Below, piece after piece: positions 51,072 through 60,560 of a stretch of 64,000 nt of DNA. The notes beneath the pieces were generated by a model. That model was not told the DNA's origin. It worked only from the letters and a program-made list of their open reading frames with translations, and ran no database searches. This DNA is from Candidatus Methanodesulfokora washburnensis (GTDB lineage Archaea; Korarchaeota; Korarchaeia; Korarchaeales; Korarchaeaceae): the NCBI RefSeq assembly GCF_003947435.1, contig NZ_RCOS01000113.1:23711-87710 (forward strand), given 5' to 3'. Positions within the stretch are counted from its first letter, which is position 1; each line of letters begins with the position of its first letter. The position numbers were made by a program, and so were the translations under genes.

Positions 51072-51080
51072 TAAATCACC

Positions 51081-52226
51081 TCACAGACTATCTAAGCCAA
51101 GCTCATCAGGGGCTATTACCCCTTCTTTCTTCTTAACTTCAACTTTTACCGGCATTTTCTCCTCCTTTGCTTCAAGTCCTTTTAAGTATGCCTCAAAGGT
51201 GGGGGATCTCACATTTGTAACCACTATAAGAACTTGTACACTTCCCTTCAGGGATTCATCAACTCTGGCTCCCCATATCACATTTGCGTTTGGATCCAGC
51301 GCGCTGACAACGGTTTCGACCACTTCTCTCATCTCATCCAAGGAGAAGTCAGTACCGCATGTTATGTTTATTATGGCTGCCTTTCCTCCAGATATGTCGA
51401 TATCAAGTAGCGGGTTGCTTATCGCATCCTCTACTGCCTCAACTGCCCTCTTCTCTCCATCGCTCTCCCCAAATAGTATGGCTGAGAGTCCACCGTTTTG
51501 CGCTATAGCTCTGAAATCAGCTAAATCCACATTTATCAGTCCGGGCTTGGACACAAGCTCTACAACACCCTTCAGAGCCCGGGCCATTATCTCATCTGAG
51601 AGTAAGAATGCTTGGTGAAGAGGAAGATCCTTTGCTATCTCCAATATTTTATCGTTTGCTATGACCATTAAGGTATCTGTCACCTTAGAAAGCCTCTCAA
51701 GACCTCTTGATGCGATTTCTCTCTTTCTAGTTCCCTCAACAGAGAAAGGAAGGGTTACAAGGGATACAACTATTGCGCCCAGTTGCTTTCCTATCTCAGC
51801 TACTACAGGGGCAGCTCCTGTTCCAGTCCCCCCTCCCATGCCGGCAACCACGAATAATATGTCAGTGCCACTCAAGACATCCTTTATATATTCAGCACTT
51901 TCTCTAGCTGCTTGTTCTCCTATGTCAGGATCACCTCCTGCACCATTTCCTCCGCATAGTTCTGGACCAAGAAGGACCTTTCTATCCGCCACCGTTATGA
52001 GCAGATGAGATGCATCAGTGTTCGCGGCTATTGTTTCAGCTCCTTCAAGACCTAAAGCATTTAGCCTTGTTATGGTATTGCTCCCAGCTCCCCCTATCCC
52101 CATTATAACTATTCTTGCTTTTGACCTCTTCACTACTTCCTGAAGCTCCTGATCTTCTGGAGCTACTTTCTTTGGTAGCTCATACTCTTCAACTCTTTTG
52201 TGAACCTCTCTGGCAAGGGACTTCAA
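51081..52226 (-). CDS. ftsZ: Cell division protein FtsZ
   Basis: Tubulin-family GTPase, 381 residues. IMGIGGAGSNTITRL opens the nucleotide site, AGMGGGTGTGAAPVVAE is the tubulin signature, and NVDLADFRAIAQNGG holds the catalytic T7-loop residues. The C-terminal peptide APDELGLDSL is a plausible anchor-binding tail. TTG 52226 has GGTGATG upstream. It heads the SecE-Spt5-L11-L1-L10 operon, so division and translation genes are cotranscribed. Confidence 0.96.
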   Translation of the reverse strand: MKSLAREVHKRVEEYELPKKVAPEDQELQEVVKRSKARIVIMGIGGAGSNTITRLNALGLEGAETIAANTDASHLLITVADRKVLLGPELCGGNGAGGDPDIGEQAARESAEYIKDVLSGTDILFVVAGMGGGTGTGAAPVVAEIGKQLGAIVVSLVTLPFSVEGTRKREIASRGLERLSKVTDTLMVIANDKILEIAKDLPLHQAFLLSDEIMARALKGVVELVSKPGLINVDLADFRAIAQNGGLSAILFGESDGEKRAVEAVEDAISNPLLDIDISGGKAAIINITCGTDFSLDEMREVVETVVSALDPNANVIWGARVDESLKGSVQVLIVVTNVRSPTFEAYLKGLEAKEEKMPVKVEVKKKEGVIAPDELGLDSL

Positions 52227-52356
52227 TCATCATCACCTTAGCCAATCATGCAGTCGTCATCATATAAAAAGTGATTGTAGTAACCAGTTCGGCAAAAGAC
52301 GAATAATATAGATAAATAAAATGAAGGTTTTTATTCCCATTAAATTCTGTTGAAGT

Positions 52357-52430
52357 GGGCCGATAGCGCAGTCTGGTAGCGCGCCGCCCTTGCACGGCGG
52401 AGGTCGGGGGTTCGAATCCCCCTCGGTCCA
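52357..52430 (+). tRNA. tRNA-Ala (anticodon TGC)
   Basis: Stem CCGCC/GGCGG encloses CTTGCAC, anticodon TGC. Acceptor GGGCCGA/TCGGTCC has the G3:U70 identity pair and A73. T loop TTCGAAT. No intron. Confidence 0.96.
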
Positions 52431-52503
52431 CTGTTTCCTGAATTAAGTATGTGTTTACATCTAAACATATTTGTTTTAGTCTGTCCATTCTGCTACTATC
52501 TCA

Positions 52504-53127
52504 ATGTCTCTATCCATAGTCCTCACAGATAGCCTGCTATTCTTGGACTCTAGAGGGAAACTTATAGATTCCTCCATAAGAAAATACTGGAAGAAAAAAG
52601 GGAGGCCTGACATAGTTCACAGAGCTCTTCTGACAATAACTGACAGTCCCTTGTACAGAACAAAACCTTTTGACATATACATACATACAGCTGAGGGAAG
52701 GATATTTAGAGTCGAGAAAGGGATAAGACCGCCTAGAAACTACATCAGATTCTGTGGTCTGATGGAACAGCTTCTAAAAAGAGGATACGTGGGCCCAAAA
52801 AGTAATCCCCTTATATGTACTACTTTTGACCTAGACGAGCATCTATCTTCAGTTGATTTGGTCGTGGCTTTGAGCGAAAAAGGTGAGACAGTAGATCCTC
52901 TCCATGTGGCAAGATGCATAAGCGATTTGGACTGTGCTATCATAGTCGGCTGTTTTCACAAAGGGGATATATCCCCCAATATTATGAAAAAATCTGATAT
53001 TAAAATCTCATTAGCTGATCTTCCTCTATCAACTTCGGCAGCTATTGCCATATTTTTATCCCTCCTATACTATGTTAAGAGGTGGTCTGCTGAAAAGAAT
53101 AAGGGAAAAGCGGAGGAAAATAGCTGA
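52504..53127 (+). CDS. nep1: Nep1 (Emg1) ribosome biogenesis methyltransferase
   Basis: SPOUT-fold enzyme that methylates N1 of a pseudouridine in 16S rRNA; 207 residues. GRPDIVHRALLTITDSPL, IYIHTAEGRIFRVE and IRPPRNYIRFCGLMEQLL follow the Nep1 order, and the C-terminal knot region contains IIVGCFHKGDI and SLADLPLSTSAAIA. It overlaps rnp4 by 56 bp, linking rRNA and tRNA maturation. Confidence 0.92.
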   Translation: MSLSIVLTDSLLFLDSRGKLIDSSIRKYWKKKGRPDIVHRALLTITDSPLYRTKPFDIYIHTAEGRIFRVEKGIRPPRNYIRFCGLMEQLLKRGYVGPKSNPLICTTFDLDEHLSSVDLVVALSEKGETVDPLHVARCISDLDCAIIVGCFHKGDISPNIMKKSDIKISLADLPLSTSAAIAIFLSLLYYVKRWSAEKNKGKAEENS

Positions 53128-53401
53128 GGAGAGGATAAAGATCCTGCTAAACCTTGCAGATTCTGTTTGTACGCAGGATATCCAGCTTGCCGAGAGATAT
53201 GGAGAGCTTGCTAGAAAAATATCTATGAGAACTAGAGTGAGGATTCCGGCAGAATATAAGTGGAGGTATTGCAAAAAGTGCAAAAAACTTCTATTCCCCG
53301 GAGTAAACTCCACTATCAGAATTAGATCCAAAAGATATCCACATATAGTAATTAAATGTGGAATGTGTAATGGTATAAATAGAAGGCCATTTAAAAATTA
53401 A
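53072..53401 (+). CDS. rnp4: Ribonuclease P protein component 4 (Rpp21/Rpr2)
   Basis: Zinc-ribbon RNase P subunit of 109 residues. Helices rich in Arg/Lys (RIKILLNLADSVCTQDIQLAERYGELA with RKISMRTRVRIPAEYKWRYCKKC) precede CKKCKKLLFPGVNSTIRIR and CGMCNG. ATG 53072 lies inside nep1 and has no good ribosome-binding site, so the start is uncertain. Confidence 0.9.
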   Translation: MLRGGLLKRIREKRRKIAEERIKILLNLADSVCTQDIQLAERYGELARKISMRTRVRIPAEYKWRYCKKCKKLLFPGVNSTIRIRSKRYPHIVIKCGMCNGINRRPFKN

Positions 53402-53463
53402 TAAAACCTCTACTTGTAAGCAAAGGATTAAAGTCATCTGACTTCATTCAGATCCAGAGATCT

Positions 53464-54141
53464 ATGAGCTTGAAAATTCTCCTGAGAGGTAATGCCCATA
53501 GCATATACGCAGCTATAATGGATTTAGATCAGACTCTTGTAGACACAATACATAGGTTCCATAGATGCTTTAATGAAACAATGGAGATATTTTGTCTTAA
53601 AGGGCTCGAATGGGAGAACTTCATTAGAGCATACGCAGAAGATTCGCTAGATACTTTAATAAAAGTCGATAGAAATGCATTTTGGAATGAGTTTAAGAGA
53701 AGGATGTGCAGTAGGATAGAACCGGAAGATAAACTCTTCCCGGGTGTTCTTGGTGTTCTCAGTCTGCTAAAAGAAAACGGAATAAAGATAGCCCTGGCTA
53801 CTGGGAGAGAGTGCTTCAATGAGGAGCTTGCAGAAGAGCTTTCCTACTTCGGTCTGATGGACTTCTTCGATCTAATTTGCTCAACAAGATCATGTCCCTC
53901 CGATAATAGCTTCTCTTGGTCTAAGAGAGGAATCATAAGGCATGTGATAGAAGAATTCGATGTTGATCCTGCTAACACAATTCTAGTGGCTGATTACTGG
54001 ACTGATATGAAATCCGCAAAAGAGGAGGGAGTTATTGCAATAGGCGTGCTGACGGGATTTGAATCAAAAGAAAAGCTGATGAGAAATGGGGCGGATTTAG
54101 TGCTAAATGGAATATGGGAAGTTCCATCTATTTTAGCATAG
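53464..54141 (+). CDS. HAD-superfamily hydrolase
   Basis: Phosphatase-like protein, 225 residues. Motif I is MDLDQTLVD (nucleophile Asp20, Asp22), motif II is ALATGRE, and VADYWTDMKSAKEEGVIAIGV is the acidic motif IV. A helical cap lies at about residues 35-95. It resembles phosphoglycolate phosphatase-type enzymes, but the substrate is not known. It ends 3 bp from the convergent valS. Confidence 0.85.
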   Translation: MSLKILLRGNAHSIYAAIMDLDQTLVDTIHRFHRCFNETMEIFCLKGLEWENFIRAYAEDSLDTLIKVDRNAFWNEFKRRMCSRIEPEDKLFPGVLGVLSLLKENGIKIALATGRECFNEELAEELSYFGLMDFFDLICSTRSCPSDNSFSWSKRGIIRHVIEEFDVDPANTILVADYWTDMKSAKEEGVIAIGVLTGFESKEKLMRNGADLVLNGIWEVPSILA

Positions 54142-54144
54142 ATC

Positions 54145-56457
54145 TCACTTAATGTTATGTAGAGCTCTGAGATCCTTCTCGAATGGCTTAAGCTCTTCAG
54201 GTATGCTCAAGCTCACACTTTCCTTAAATGAGATTCCTCTTTCCTTCTTGATCTTCCACACATAACTATTAAACTCCATAAGTCTATCCCCAAGTTTGGC
54301 ATAATCAGTCTCCCACTCCTTTTTAGGCTCAGGAAGGCTTTCCTCGTGTACAGTTCCTCCATAAATTCTTCTCCATATGACATCAGTTATATGAGGGGTT
54401 ATCGGAGCTAATATCCTCAGAATATATCTGAGGGATGTGTGAAGAGTCCACCAAGCAGATATGGCTTCTTCCTCGCTTCCCTGTCCGTATGCTCTCCACT
54501 TCACCATCTCCACATAATGAGGAGCAAATACTTCCCATACGAAATGCCTTGCTGACGTGGCTGGATCAAAGAAATCAAACTTTTTATATCCTTCTAGGGC
54601 AATTTCCACAGTTTTGTTAAGCTCTCCCAGTATCCAAATATCCGTTGGGCTTAAGCTAGCTTTTTCTGGAAACGGAAAGCTTGAAATAAACCTAGAGACA
54701 TTCCAAAGTTTCTGAAGAAACTTGAATGCACCAGCTATTCTAGCCTCGGATATCCTGAAATCTGAGCCATGATGAGCCTCAGAAGCCCCTGCAAGCCTTA
54801 TAGCATCAGCTCCATATTTCTCTAAGAGAGGCCACGGATATATTATATTGCCGAGGCTTTTGTGCATTGGCCTTCCATTTGCATCCAATCCCATTCCAGA
54901 AAGCCATATATGCTTGAATGCGGGTTCGCCTGTAGCATGGTATGTCCTCAATAGCGTATAATGCAACCAAGTTCTAACTATGTCCTTTCCCTGTGGTCTC
55001 AGGTCACTCTGTCCGAGCTCTTTGAAGAGCTCCTCATTCCATCCATATCCATTGTAGACAAGAGGGGATATGCTGGAGTCCATCCAAGTATCAAATACCC
55101 TATCCTCTCCCACAAAACCTGCCTTGGATCCACAATGAGGGCAAGTGTCGAAGGGAGGATCCTCCTTCCATGGTCTGTAGTATCCTCCTGGTTCTGGTAA
55201 GGCGGGCTTTCCGCATGATTTACAGTACCACACAGGTATCTCAGTTCCATAGTATCTTCTTCTTGATATTGGCCAGTCTGTCTCTATTGAATTCACCCAG
55301 TCTAGCCAGTAGTTCACCGACCACTCTGGGTAGAACTTAGCCTTTGAAAGAACTTTTTGCTTCAACTCATCGAGAAAATCCTTTTGCTTTAAGTAGTACT
55401 CCTTCATTGGAACTATTTCTATAGGGGTCTTACATCTCCAACATACAGGAGTTCTATGCAATATTTTCTCCGCTTTCTCTATGTAATCCTTTAAATCTTC
55501 CAAAATAGCCTTTCTAGCCTCATCAGTTCTCATTCCAGCGTATTTTCCAGCTAACTCATTTAATGTACCGTCCTCATTCATTATTATCTTAGGTTTAAGA
55601 CCTAATTCTCTGAATAATCTCACATCGTCATAATCTCCATAGGAGCACACCATCATTATCCCTGTGCCGAAGTTTGGATCAGCAGAGGGATGCTCCAGCA
55701 CGATGACCTCATCTCCTAGAGGGGTTATCAGGGTTTTTCCAAGAAGATCCTTATATCTGTCATCTTTTGGATTATATATGACTGCAGCACATGCTGGAAG
55801 AAGCTCGGGTCTTGTAGTAGCTATCACCACGCTTCTTCTGCTTTCTTTTTCAGAAAACCTAAGATATACTAGGATGCTTTCCATTTCCTTGTACTCTACT
55901 TCTGCATCGGCGAGAGTTGTCCGGCATCTAGGACAGTAATTATTGGGCCTCACGTCCTCGTAGACAAGACCCTTTTTGAAAGCCTCGATAAATGTTCTCT
56001 GGGTCTGTGTTCTCCAAAGAACGCTATCGGTTTGGAAATAGCTGTCAAAATCAGCACTTAATCCAAGTCTCTTCGATATGGATATTATGTCCTTTTCAGC
56101 TTCGTCAAGATATTCCTTACAGAGCCTCAAAAATTCCTCTCTGGGAGTGGAGAACATGTTTATTCCGTTTTTCTTCTCAACCTCAACTTCCACTGGAAGG
56201 CCGTTTCTGTCAACTCCAAAGGGAAAGTATACATCATAACCCATCATCCTCATGGTCCTAGCTATCATGTCTATCTGGGCATAGTGTATTGCAGCAGCTA
56301 TGTGCCACTTCCCGCTAGCATAAGGGGGAGGCGTGTCTATTGAGAAGACCTTTCCTTTCCTTCTGCTGAATTTATATAGTCCAGTTTCCTGCCATATCTT
56401 CTGTATCTCAAGCTCAAGATCGGGTGACCAGTGTTTCTCCTTTATCTTGGGCTCCAT
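54145..56457 (-). CDS. valS: Valyl-tRNA synthetase
   Basis: Class I synthetase, 770 residues, of the archaeal ValS type. PPPYASGKWHIAAAIHYAQIDM holds the HIGH-equivalent, here HIAA rather than the usual HxGG/HxGH form; FPFGVDRNGLPVE, the editing-domain ATTRPELLPACAAV, WPISRRRYYGTEIPVWYC, and MHKSLGN (KMSKS-equivalent) follow in order, and the C-terminal domain binds the anticodon. It overlaps the sugar kinase gene by 16 bp. Confidence 0.94.
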   Translation of the reverse strand: MEPKIKEKHWSPDLELEIQKIWQETGLYKFSRRKGKVFSIDTPPPYASGKWHIAAAIHYAQIDMIARTMRMMGYDVYFPFGVDRNGLPVEVEVEKKNGINMFSTPREEFLRLCKEYLDEAEKDIISISKRLGLSADFDSYFQTDSVLWRTQTQRTFIEAFKKGLVYEDVRPNNYCPRCRTTLADAEVEYKEMESILVYLRFSEKESRRSVVIATTRPELLPACAAVIYNPKDDRYKDLLGKTLITPLGDEVIVLEHPSADPNFGTGIMMVCSYGDYDDVRLFRELGLKPKIIMNEDGTLNELAGKYAGMRTDEARKAILEDLKDYIEKAEKILHRTPVCWRCKTPIEIVPMKEYYLKQKDFLDELKQKVLSKAKFYPEWSVNYWLDWVNSIETDWPISRRRYYGTEIPVWYCKSCGKPALPEPGGYYRPWKEDPPFDTCPHCGSKAGFVGEDRVFDTWMDSSISPLVYNGYGWNEELFKELGQSDLRPQGKDIVRTWLHYTLLRTYHATGEPAFKHIWLSGMGLDANGRPMHKSLGNIIYPWPLLEKYGADAIRLAGASEAHHGSDFRISEARIAGAFKFLQKLWNVSRFISSFPFPEKASLSPTDIWILGELNKTVEIALEGYKKFDFFDPATSARHFVWEVFAPHYVEMVKWRAYGQGSEEEAISAWWTLHTSLRYILRILAPITPHITDVIWRRIYGGTVHEESLPEPKKEWETDYAKLGDRLMEFNSYVWKIKKERGISFKESVSLSIPEELKPFEKDLRALHNIK

Positions 56458-57374
56458 AGGAACTCCCTCATCATTTCCCTGAGTTCTGGGGCATTTCTTA
56501 ATAAAAACTCATCTAGCCTCCTTATAGCTTCTCCTCTTGATGGAACCCTCTCGGCGCCGAATCCCTCATATATAAAGCTGGATACAGAGCTTGCAAAGAG
56601 AGCAGACCACAAAGGATTCCCTGTCATATAATACTCCGCTAGGAAGGCAGCTGTAGAGGAATCCCCAGCACCACCTGGATCCACTATTTTTGAAGGAGGA
56701 ACTGCTGGCAAAGAGAAAAACTTCCCGTCAAAGAATATAGAGAAGTGATTTGAGCCTCCTTCTCTTGTCATAAGCACAATATCTGGCCCCATATCCCATA
56801 ATAGCCTTAAAGCTTTCTCCTCATTTCTCTCTCCTCTTGCTATATATGGAAGCTCTGGTCTGCTCGTTGACAGCACATCAGCCAGACAAAAATAATCAGA
56901 TCCATTAAATTCGGAAAATCTCACCTTCCCATACTCATCTATCTTTCTTATATACCCCTGTGGATCGAGTCCTAGGAGAAAGCACCTTTTTCTGATCTCT
57001 TTCAGGGTCTCCAAGGGGATCTCATTGTATATAGGGGAGGAGAGGCACACGTCATAGTAGCCCAATTTTTCCACATCAGATGGATATATGAGGCCCGAAT
57101 CTGATAAAAGTCTCAGTTCTCTGTCCTCGCCATGGTAAATAAGCTCGAAAGAAGCAGTTTTGTCTCTTCTCACGAGGCCCTCCAATGACAGCTCCTTGGG
57201 TATCTCAGCTAGATCTGATTCTTGGCCATAACAAGCGAGAAGGACTGCTTCAAATCCCAACTTGGCTGCAACAACACCAGCATATATGGAAGAACCTGCA
57301 AGTCTGATGCTTTCTCCTGCTGATGTCTTTATCACATCTCTTGACAGATTTCCTGCTGCGAGGAATCTAGGCAT
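56442..57374 (-). CDS. PfkB-family carbohydrate kinase
   Basis: Ribokinase-like kinase, 310 residues. GSSIYAGVVAAKLGFEAVL near the start and VDPGGAGDSSTAAFLAEYY with the catalytic Asp and anion hole near the end are the PfkB signatures. The substrate may be a sugar or nucleoside. It is upstream of and overlapping valS. The 181-bp gap upstream (57375-57555) is AT-rich and holds no recognisable gene. Confidence 0.88.
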   Translation of the reverse strand: MPRFLAAGNLSRDVIKTSAGESIRLAGSSIYAGVVAAKLGFEAVLLACYGQESDLAEIPKELSLEGLVRRDKTASFELIYHGEDRELRLLSDSGLIYPSDVEKLGYYDVCLSSPIYNEIPLETLKEIRKRCFLLGLDPQGYIRKIDEYGKVRFSEFNGSDYFCLADVLSTSRPELPYIARGERNEEKALRLLWDMGPDIVLMTREGGSNHFSIFFDGKFFSLPAVPPSKIVDPGGAGDSSTAAFLAEYYMTGNPLWSALFASSVSSFIYEGFGAERVPSRGEAIRRLDEFLLRNAPELREMMREFLWSPR

Positions 57375-57555
57375 CTGCTGTCGGACATTTATGCCATAAA
57401 AAGCCTTATGTTGACGGCAAATAGTTACATCCTTGTGAATATATTCGCATACACTATGTTATTAAAAAGTTAAAATTTATAGCATCGTTTTTCATAATCA
57501 CTATTCTATTATAGATTAAGAAGTTCTATTACTTGAGATTCATCTTTCCAGCGTT

Positions 57556-58227
57556 CTACAAGCCGAAAGCTTGTGTTATTATGTCCAGCTCAACAGGAGT
57601 TGTCAAAGCACCTACTGCCACACCTTCCTTGCTTGCCACTAGACCTAATTTCACGAACTTAACTCCGTCATTCACAGTTCCTGGATATATATCCACGCTG
57701 AAGTGCTTTCTGAGTTTTTTCAACTCATCCTCGCTCACCGATGGCGTCACTATTCCTCCCTTATCGGTTATCACAGATAGAGACCCCACTACAGGTATTC
57801 CTGAGATCTTCCCTCTCACGACAGGAACCTTTAATGTCCTTCTTATAAGTTCTACATCCTCATCCGATAAACCAGGATGAACAAGAGCTCCATAGCTATT
57901 GGCCAGAATCGCATTTCCCAATGCAGTTATTCTAGAGTTTATTATCTCCAGCTCCATTCCAAGGCTTTCGAGAGTTTTTATCTCCTCTATTCCTGCAACA
58001 GCGGGTGCTATCAATCCATTTTCATTTCCGGCTATGAAGATACCGAGCAGATTTGTATCGTATATCTTAGTGGGTACGGCTCTGAGGTGTAAGGCCTCCT
58101 CTACCTCTCTAATGAATTTCTCTTTTACATTGGGTGGAACTAGAAGATAATTTCCAACAACTTTCAGGTATATGCCGAGATTTGGGCTTCCCCATATGGA
58201 TGTTCTAATGAGAGGCAAGTTTATCAC
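57556..58227 (-). CDS. Translation initiation factor aIF6
   Basis: Anti-association factor of the large subunit; 223 residues with five repeated pentein-like units. SPNLGIYLKVVGNYLLVPP, LGIFIAGNENGLIAP, NAILANSYGALVHPGLSDE and VGALTTPVE are family blocks. GTG 58227 overlaps the L31e stop. SBDS at 21159 acts in its removal from ribosomes. Confidence 0.95.
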   Translation of the reverse strand: MINLPLIRTSIWGSPNLGIYLKVVGNYLLVPPNVKEKFIREVEEALHLRAVPTKIYDTNLLGIFIAGNENGLIAPAVAGIEEIKTLESLGMELEIINSRITALGNAILANSYGALVHPGLSDEDVELIRRTLKVPVVRGKISGIPVVGSLSVITDKGGIVTPSVSEDELKKLRKHFSVDIYPGTVNDGVKFVKLGLVASKEGVAVGALTTPVELDIITQAFGL

Positions 58228-58490
58228 TCAAAAATGGGTTTAACAGTAGCAAGGTCCTCTTCTTCATTGTACTCCACGGATATCTTTAGCTTTCTAGGGG
58301 GATTGTTGCTCCTAGACCAGATTATTTCGTTCAATAAGGGATCGATTTTCACTTTTTTCTGGTCTATTTTCATGATTCTGGCCACTATCTTTTTTACAGT
58401 TCTCACTTCTCCTGTTGCTCTTTTTCTCATTGGATACTTCTCCCGTATTATTCTCCCAAGCCTCAGGTAGATTTTCCTCTCATTAGCCAT
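58224..58490 (-). CDS. rpl31e: Ribosomal protein L31e
   Basis: An 88-residue large-subunit protein: YLRLGRIIREKYPMRKRA, IARIMKIDQKKVKIDPLLNEIIWSRSNNPPRKLKI. ATG 58490 has GGTGATG upstream. It is 9 bp after L39e and overlaps aIF6 by 4 bp. Confidence 0.94.
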   Translation of the reverse strand: MANERKIYLRLGRIIREKYPMRKRATGEVRTVKKIVARIMKIDQKKVKIDPLLNEIIWSRSNNPPRKLKISVEYNEEEDLATVKPIFE

Positions 58491-58499
58491 AACATCACC

Positions 58500-58652
58500 T
58501 CAAAGCTGCAATCTAGATCTTCTCCAATTTCTCAAGGGTCTTGCCCTAACTTTTCTTCCAGTCCTCAGGTAGACCCAGAGCGGCAACCTCTTGTTCTCCT
58601 TCATCGCCCTCGCATACCTAAGCTTACTTGAAAGAGTCCAATACCTAGCCAT
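58500..58652 (-). CDS. rpl39e: Ribosomal protein L39e
   Basis: A 50-residue basic protein lining the exit tunnel. It contains KLRYARAMKENKRLPLWVYLRTG and ends RPLRNWRRSRLQL, the L39e signature. ATG 58652 has GAGGTGATG upstream. Confidence 0.95.
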   Translation of the reverse strand: MARYWTLSSKLRYARAMKENKRLPLWVYLRTGRKVRARPLRNWRRSRLQL

Positions 58653-58661
58653 AACATCACC

Positions 58662-58991
58662 TCAAACAACTTTTATCCTAAAATCTCTCCTGAGCTGTTC
58701 GCTCAACCTCCCTAGGAGCTCCTTCAGCTCCTCATCCGTTAGTCTTCTGTTCAGCTTCCCTGAGTTATAAAGCTGGATAAGAAGCGTCTTAACGCTACTT
58801 GCAAGTTCTGGCTTCACATATTCTATTCTTTTAAGTCTCTCCCAAGCCTCCGATGTCAGCAGCTGCTTTACTATGATCTCTATCTGTCTCTCCCTTGCCC
58901 TTATCTCCTCCTCTCTTTTCCTTCTCGCCTCTGCCTCCTCAACAAGTCTCTCCTGCAGAGCTCTCAGCTCCTCATCCTCCTCCTCGCTCAT
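58662..58991 (-). CDS. PDCD5-family DNA-binding protein
   Basis: A 109-residue helical protein. Acidic and coiled N-terminal residues (EEEDEELRALQERLVEEAEA) precede QLLTSEAWERLKRIEYVKPELA and the basic end. It is common between S19e and L39e in archaea. It overlaps S19e by 4 bp. Confidence 0.93.
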   Translation of the reverse strand: MSEEEDEELRALQERLVEEAEARRKREEEIRARERQIEIIVKQLLTSEAWERLKRIEYVKPELASSVKTLLIQLYNSGKLNRRLTDEELKELLGRLSEQLRRDFRIKVV

Positions 58992-59449
58992 GGCACCTTC
59001 ACCTTTCCTACTTCTATTTTCATCTCTCTTGCTATTTCAGAAGCTATTTTGTCAAGCAGAGATCTTCCCTTAGCTGAGACCTTTCTACCTTTTCTGCCAT
59101 CTTTCTCGACAAGACCTGCCTCCTCAAGTTGCTGTAATATCTTTCTTATAACATGTCCGCTTCCCTTTACACTCCTGCTCGGACTGACTCCTCTGCTCTT
59201 CCTGTTTCCATACTTCGCCCTTAGTCTCTCTGTGCCCAGAGGTCCCTCTATGTATAGAGTTCTAAGTATGCTGGCTGCTCTTATATACCACCAGTCCTCC
59301 TGCTCAGGAGGTCTCTCCCTGCCAGAACCTGTTTTAGAGAACAAAGCCCATTCAGGAGGCTTTATTGATTCTATAGTCTTCAAAGTATCCTTTAACCTGT
59401 TTATCAGAAGATCAGCTCTTATATCCAGCGCTGAGACCAAAGGAATCAC
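58988..59449 (-). CDS. rps19e: Ribosomal protein S19e
   Basis: A 153-residue small-subunit protein. IKPPEWALFSKTGSGRERPPEQEDWWYIRAASILR, YGNRKSRGVSPSRSVKGSG and IRKILQQLEEAGLVEKDGRKGRKV (separate segments) are typical. It heads the S19e-PDCD5-L39e-L31e-aIF6 operon. Confidence 0.95.
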   Translation of the reverse strand: MIPLVSALDIRADLLINRLKDTLKTIESIKPPEWALFSKTGSGRERPPEQEDWWYIRAASILRTLYIEGPLGTERLRAKYGNRKSRGVSPSRSVKGSGHVIRKILQQLEEAGLVEKDGRKGRKVSAKGRSLLDKIASEIAREMKIEVGKVKVP

Positions 59450-59588
59450 CCTTACAAGAGTTGTGTCAACTCACGACTTTTAAAGGTTGTGGTCTATCGA
59501 TCCCCATTATTCATAGGATAAGAATAACACGACTGAACATTCTTTAAGGGCTGCCATATAGTACATAATATCCTCACGGCACAGAAAA

Positions 59589-59969
59589 TCAGCTTTCCTC
59601 CCTCTTGAGCAGTTCTTCTAAGCTTTTCTCTCCGTACTCTACAATTTTCAGATTAACTTGCTTTGTGTACTCAGATATTATATTCCCCCTAACCATCTTT
59701 GCTCTTCTTTCACCCTTTTTTCTTGGATGAAAACCAGGAGGACCTGAGAGAATTGTTCTGGTCTTCCCCATTCCGTGAACCCCCGGATGGTGTGGGAAGC
59801 CATCTCTATCAGTACCCCCTGTTATCTTCAGTTTGTAACCCGGGAGGCCTATCTGATCTCCGATAATCTCCTCTCCTATCCTCTTTCCTATTAGAACAGT
59901 GGAATCGAGCTTTACATGGTATGTCTTACCGCTTTTAGGATCTGCTATGTCGAGCACCATCTCAACCAT
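59589..59969 (-). CDS. rps6e: Ribosomal protein S6e
   Basis: A 126-residue protein. DPKSGKTYHVKLD, GRDGFPHHPG-like TDRDGFPHHPGVHGMGKTRTIL and KGERRAKMVRGN are S6e hallmarks. I chose ATG 59969 because the number of residues before DPKSGK then matches the family; ATG 59990 would add seven residues. The TTTTAAAT box at about 59998-60005 supports the shorter form. Confidence 0.92.
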   Translation of the reverse strand: MVEMVLDIADPKSGKTYHVKLDSTVLIGKRIGEEIIGDQIGLPGYKLKITGGTDRDGFPHHPGVHGMGKTRTILSGPPGFHPRKKGERRAKMVRGNIISEYTKQVNLKIVEYGEKSLEELLKREES

Positions 59970-60155
59970 TTGGATCCCAGCTAAGGACATGATCCCTATT
60001 TAAAATTGCTATTCTCACAGCGGACTTTAAAACAGCTGCCGAAGCACACCACTAATATGAGTTATAACAGTGAAACAAGACATCCCAAAGCGCTGAAACA
60101 TCTGGCCAAAAGCATTTATTATATCCCTCTTTCCCTCTACAGATCAGGTGGTGAA

Positions 60156-60560
60156 ATGTCGGGCCAACAGAGAGAACAGGATCTTGCTGCTCTTAGAACC
60201 ACATATCAGCTCCTTTTAAATGAATCAAGTAGACTGAACATCCTCTATAGCGATGTTGAGAGAAGTATAGAGACGTTAGAGACCTTATCAAAATTGGAAA
60301 AACAGGAACTCGGACCAGTAATACTCCCTATAGGGGCCTTTCTCTCCATAATGCTGAATAAAGTGTCAACGGAGAAAGTTTTAATCCAGATGGGGGCCAA
60401 CATATATGCTGAGATGAGCCCTGATAAAGCAATAGAGGAGCTTAAAGGAAAGCTAGAGGAGATTAGAAAGGAGTTGATACAAATACAGGTGAATTTAAGA
60501 CAGATAGAAGCAAGCTTAATAGCCGCAGAGCAAGGCGGTAGGGTTGCCAAGAGAACTTAA
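60156..60560 (+). CDS. pfdA: Prefoldin subunit alpha
   Basis: Co-chaperone subunit, 134 residues. Two long coiled-coil helices (YQLLLNESSRLNILYSDVERSIETLETL and the C-terminal EELKGKLEEIRKELIQIQ, quoted in parts) flank a beta-hairpin region (LGPVILPIGAFLSIM). GGTGGTG precedes ATG 60156. It overlaps ftsY by 17 bp, the usual archaeal pairing. Confidence 0.92.
   Translation: MSGQQREQDLAALRTTYQLLLNESSRLNILYSDVERSIETLETLSKLEKQELGPVILPIGAFLSIMLNKVSTEKVLIQMGANIYAEMSPDKAIEELKGKLEEIRKELIQIQVNLRQIEASLIAAEQGGRVAKRT

Noticed and set aside
52246..52488. Minus-strand frame over tRNA-Ala(TGC)
   Set aside because: It contains the translated complement of the tRNA and no recognisable protein.
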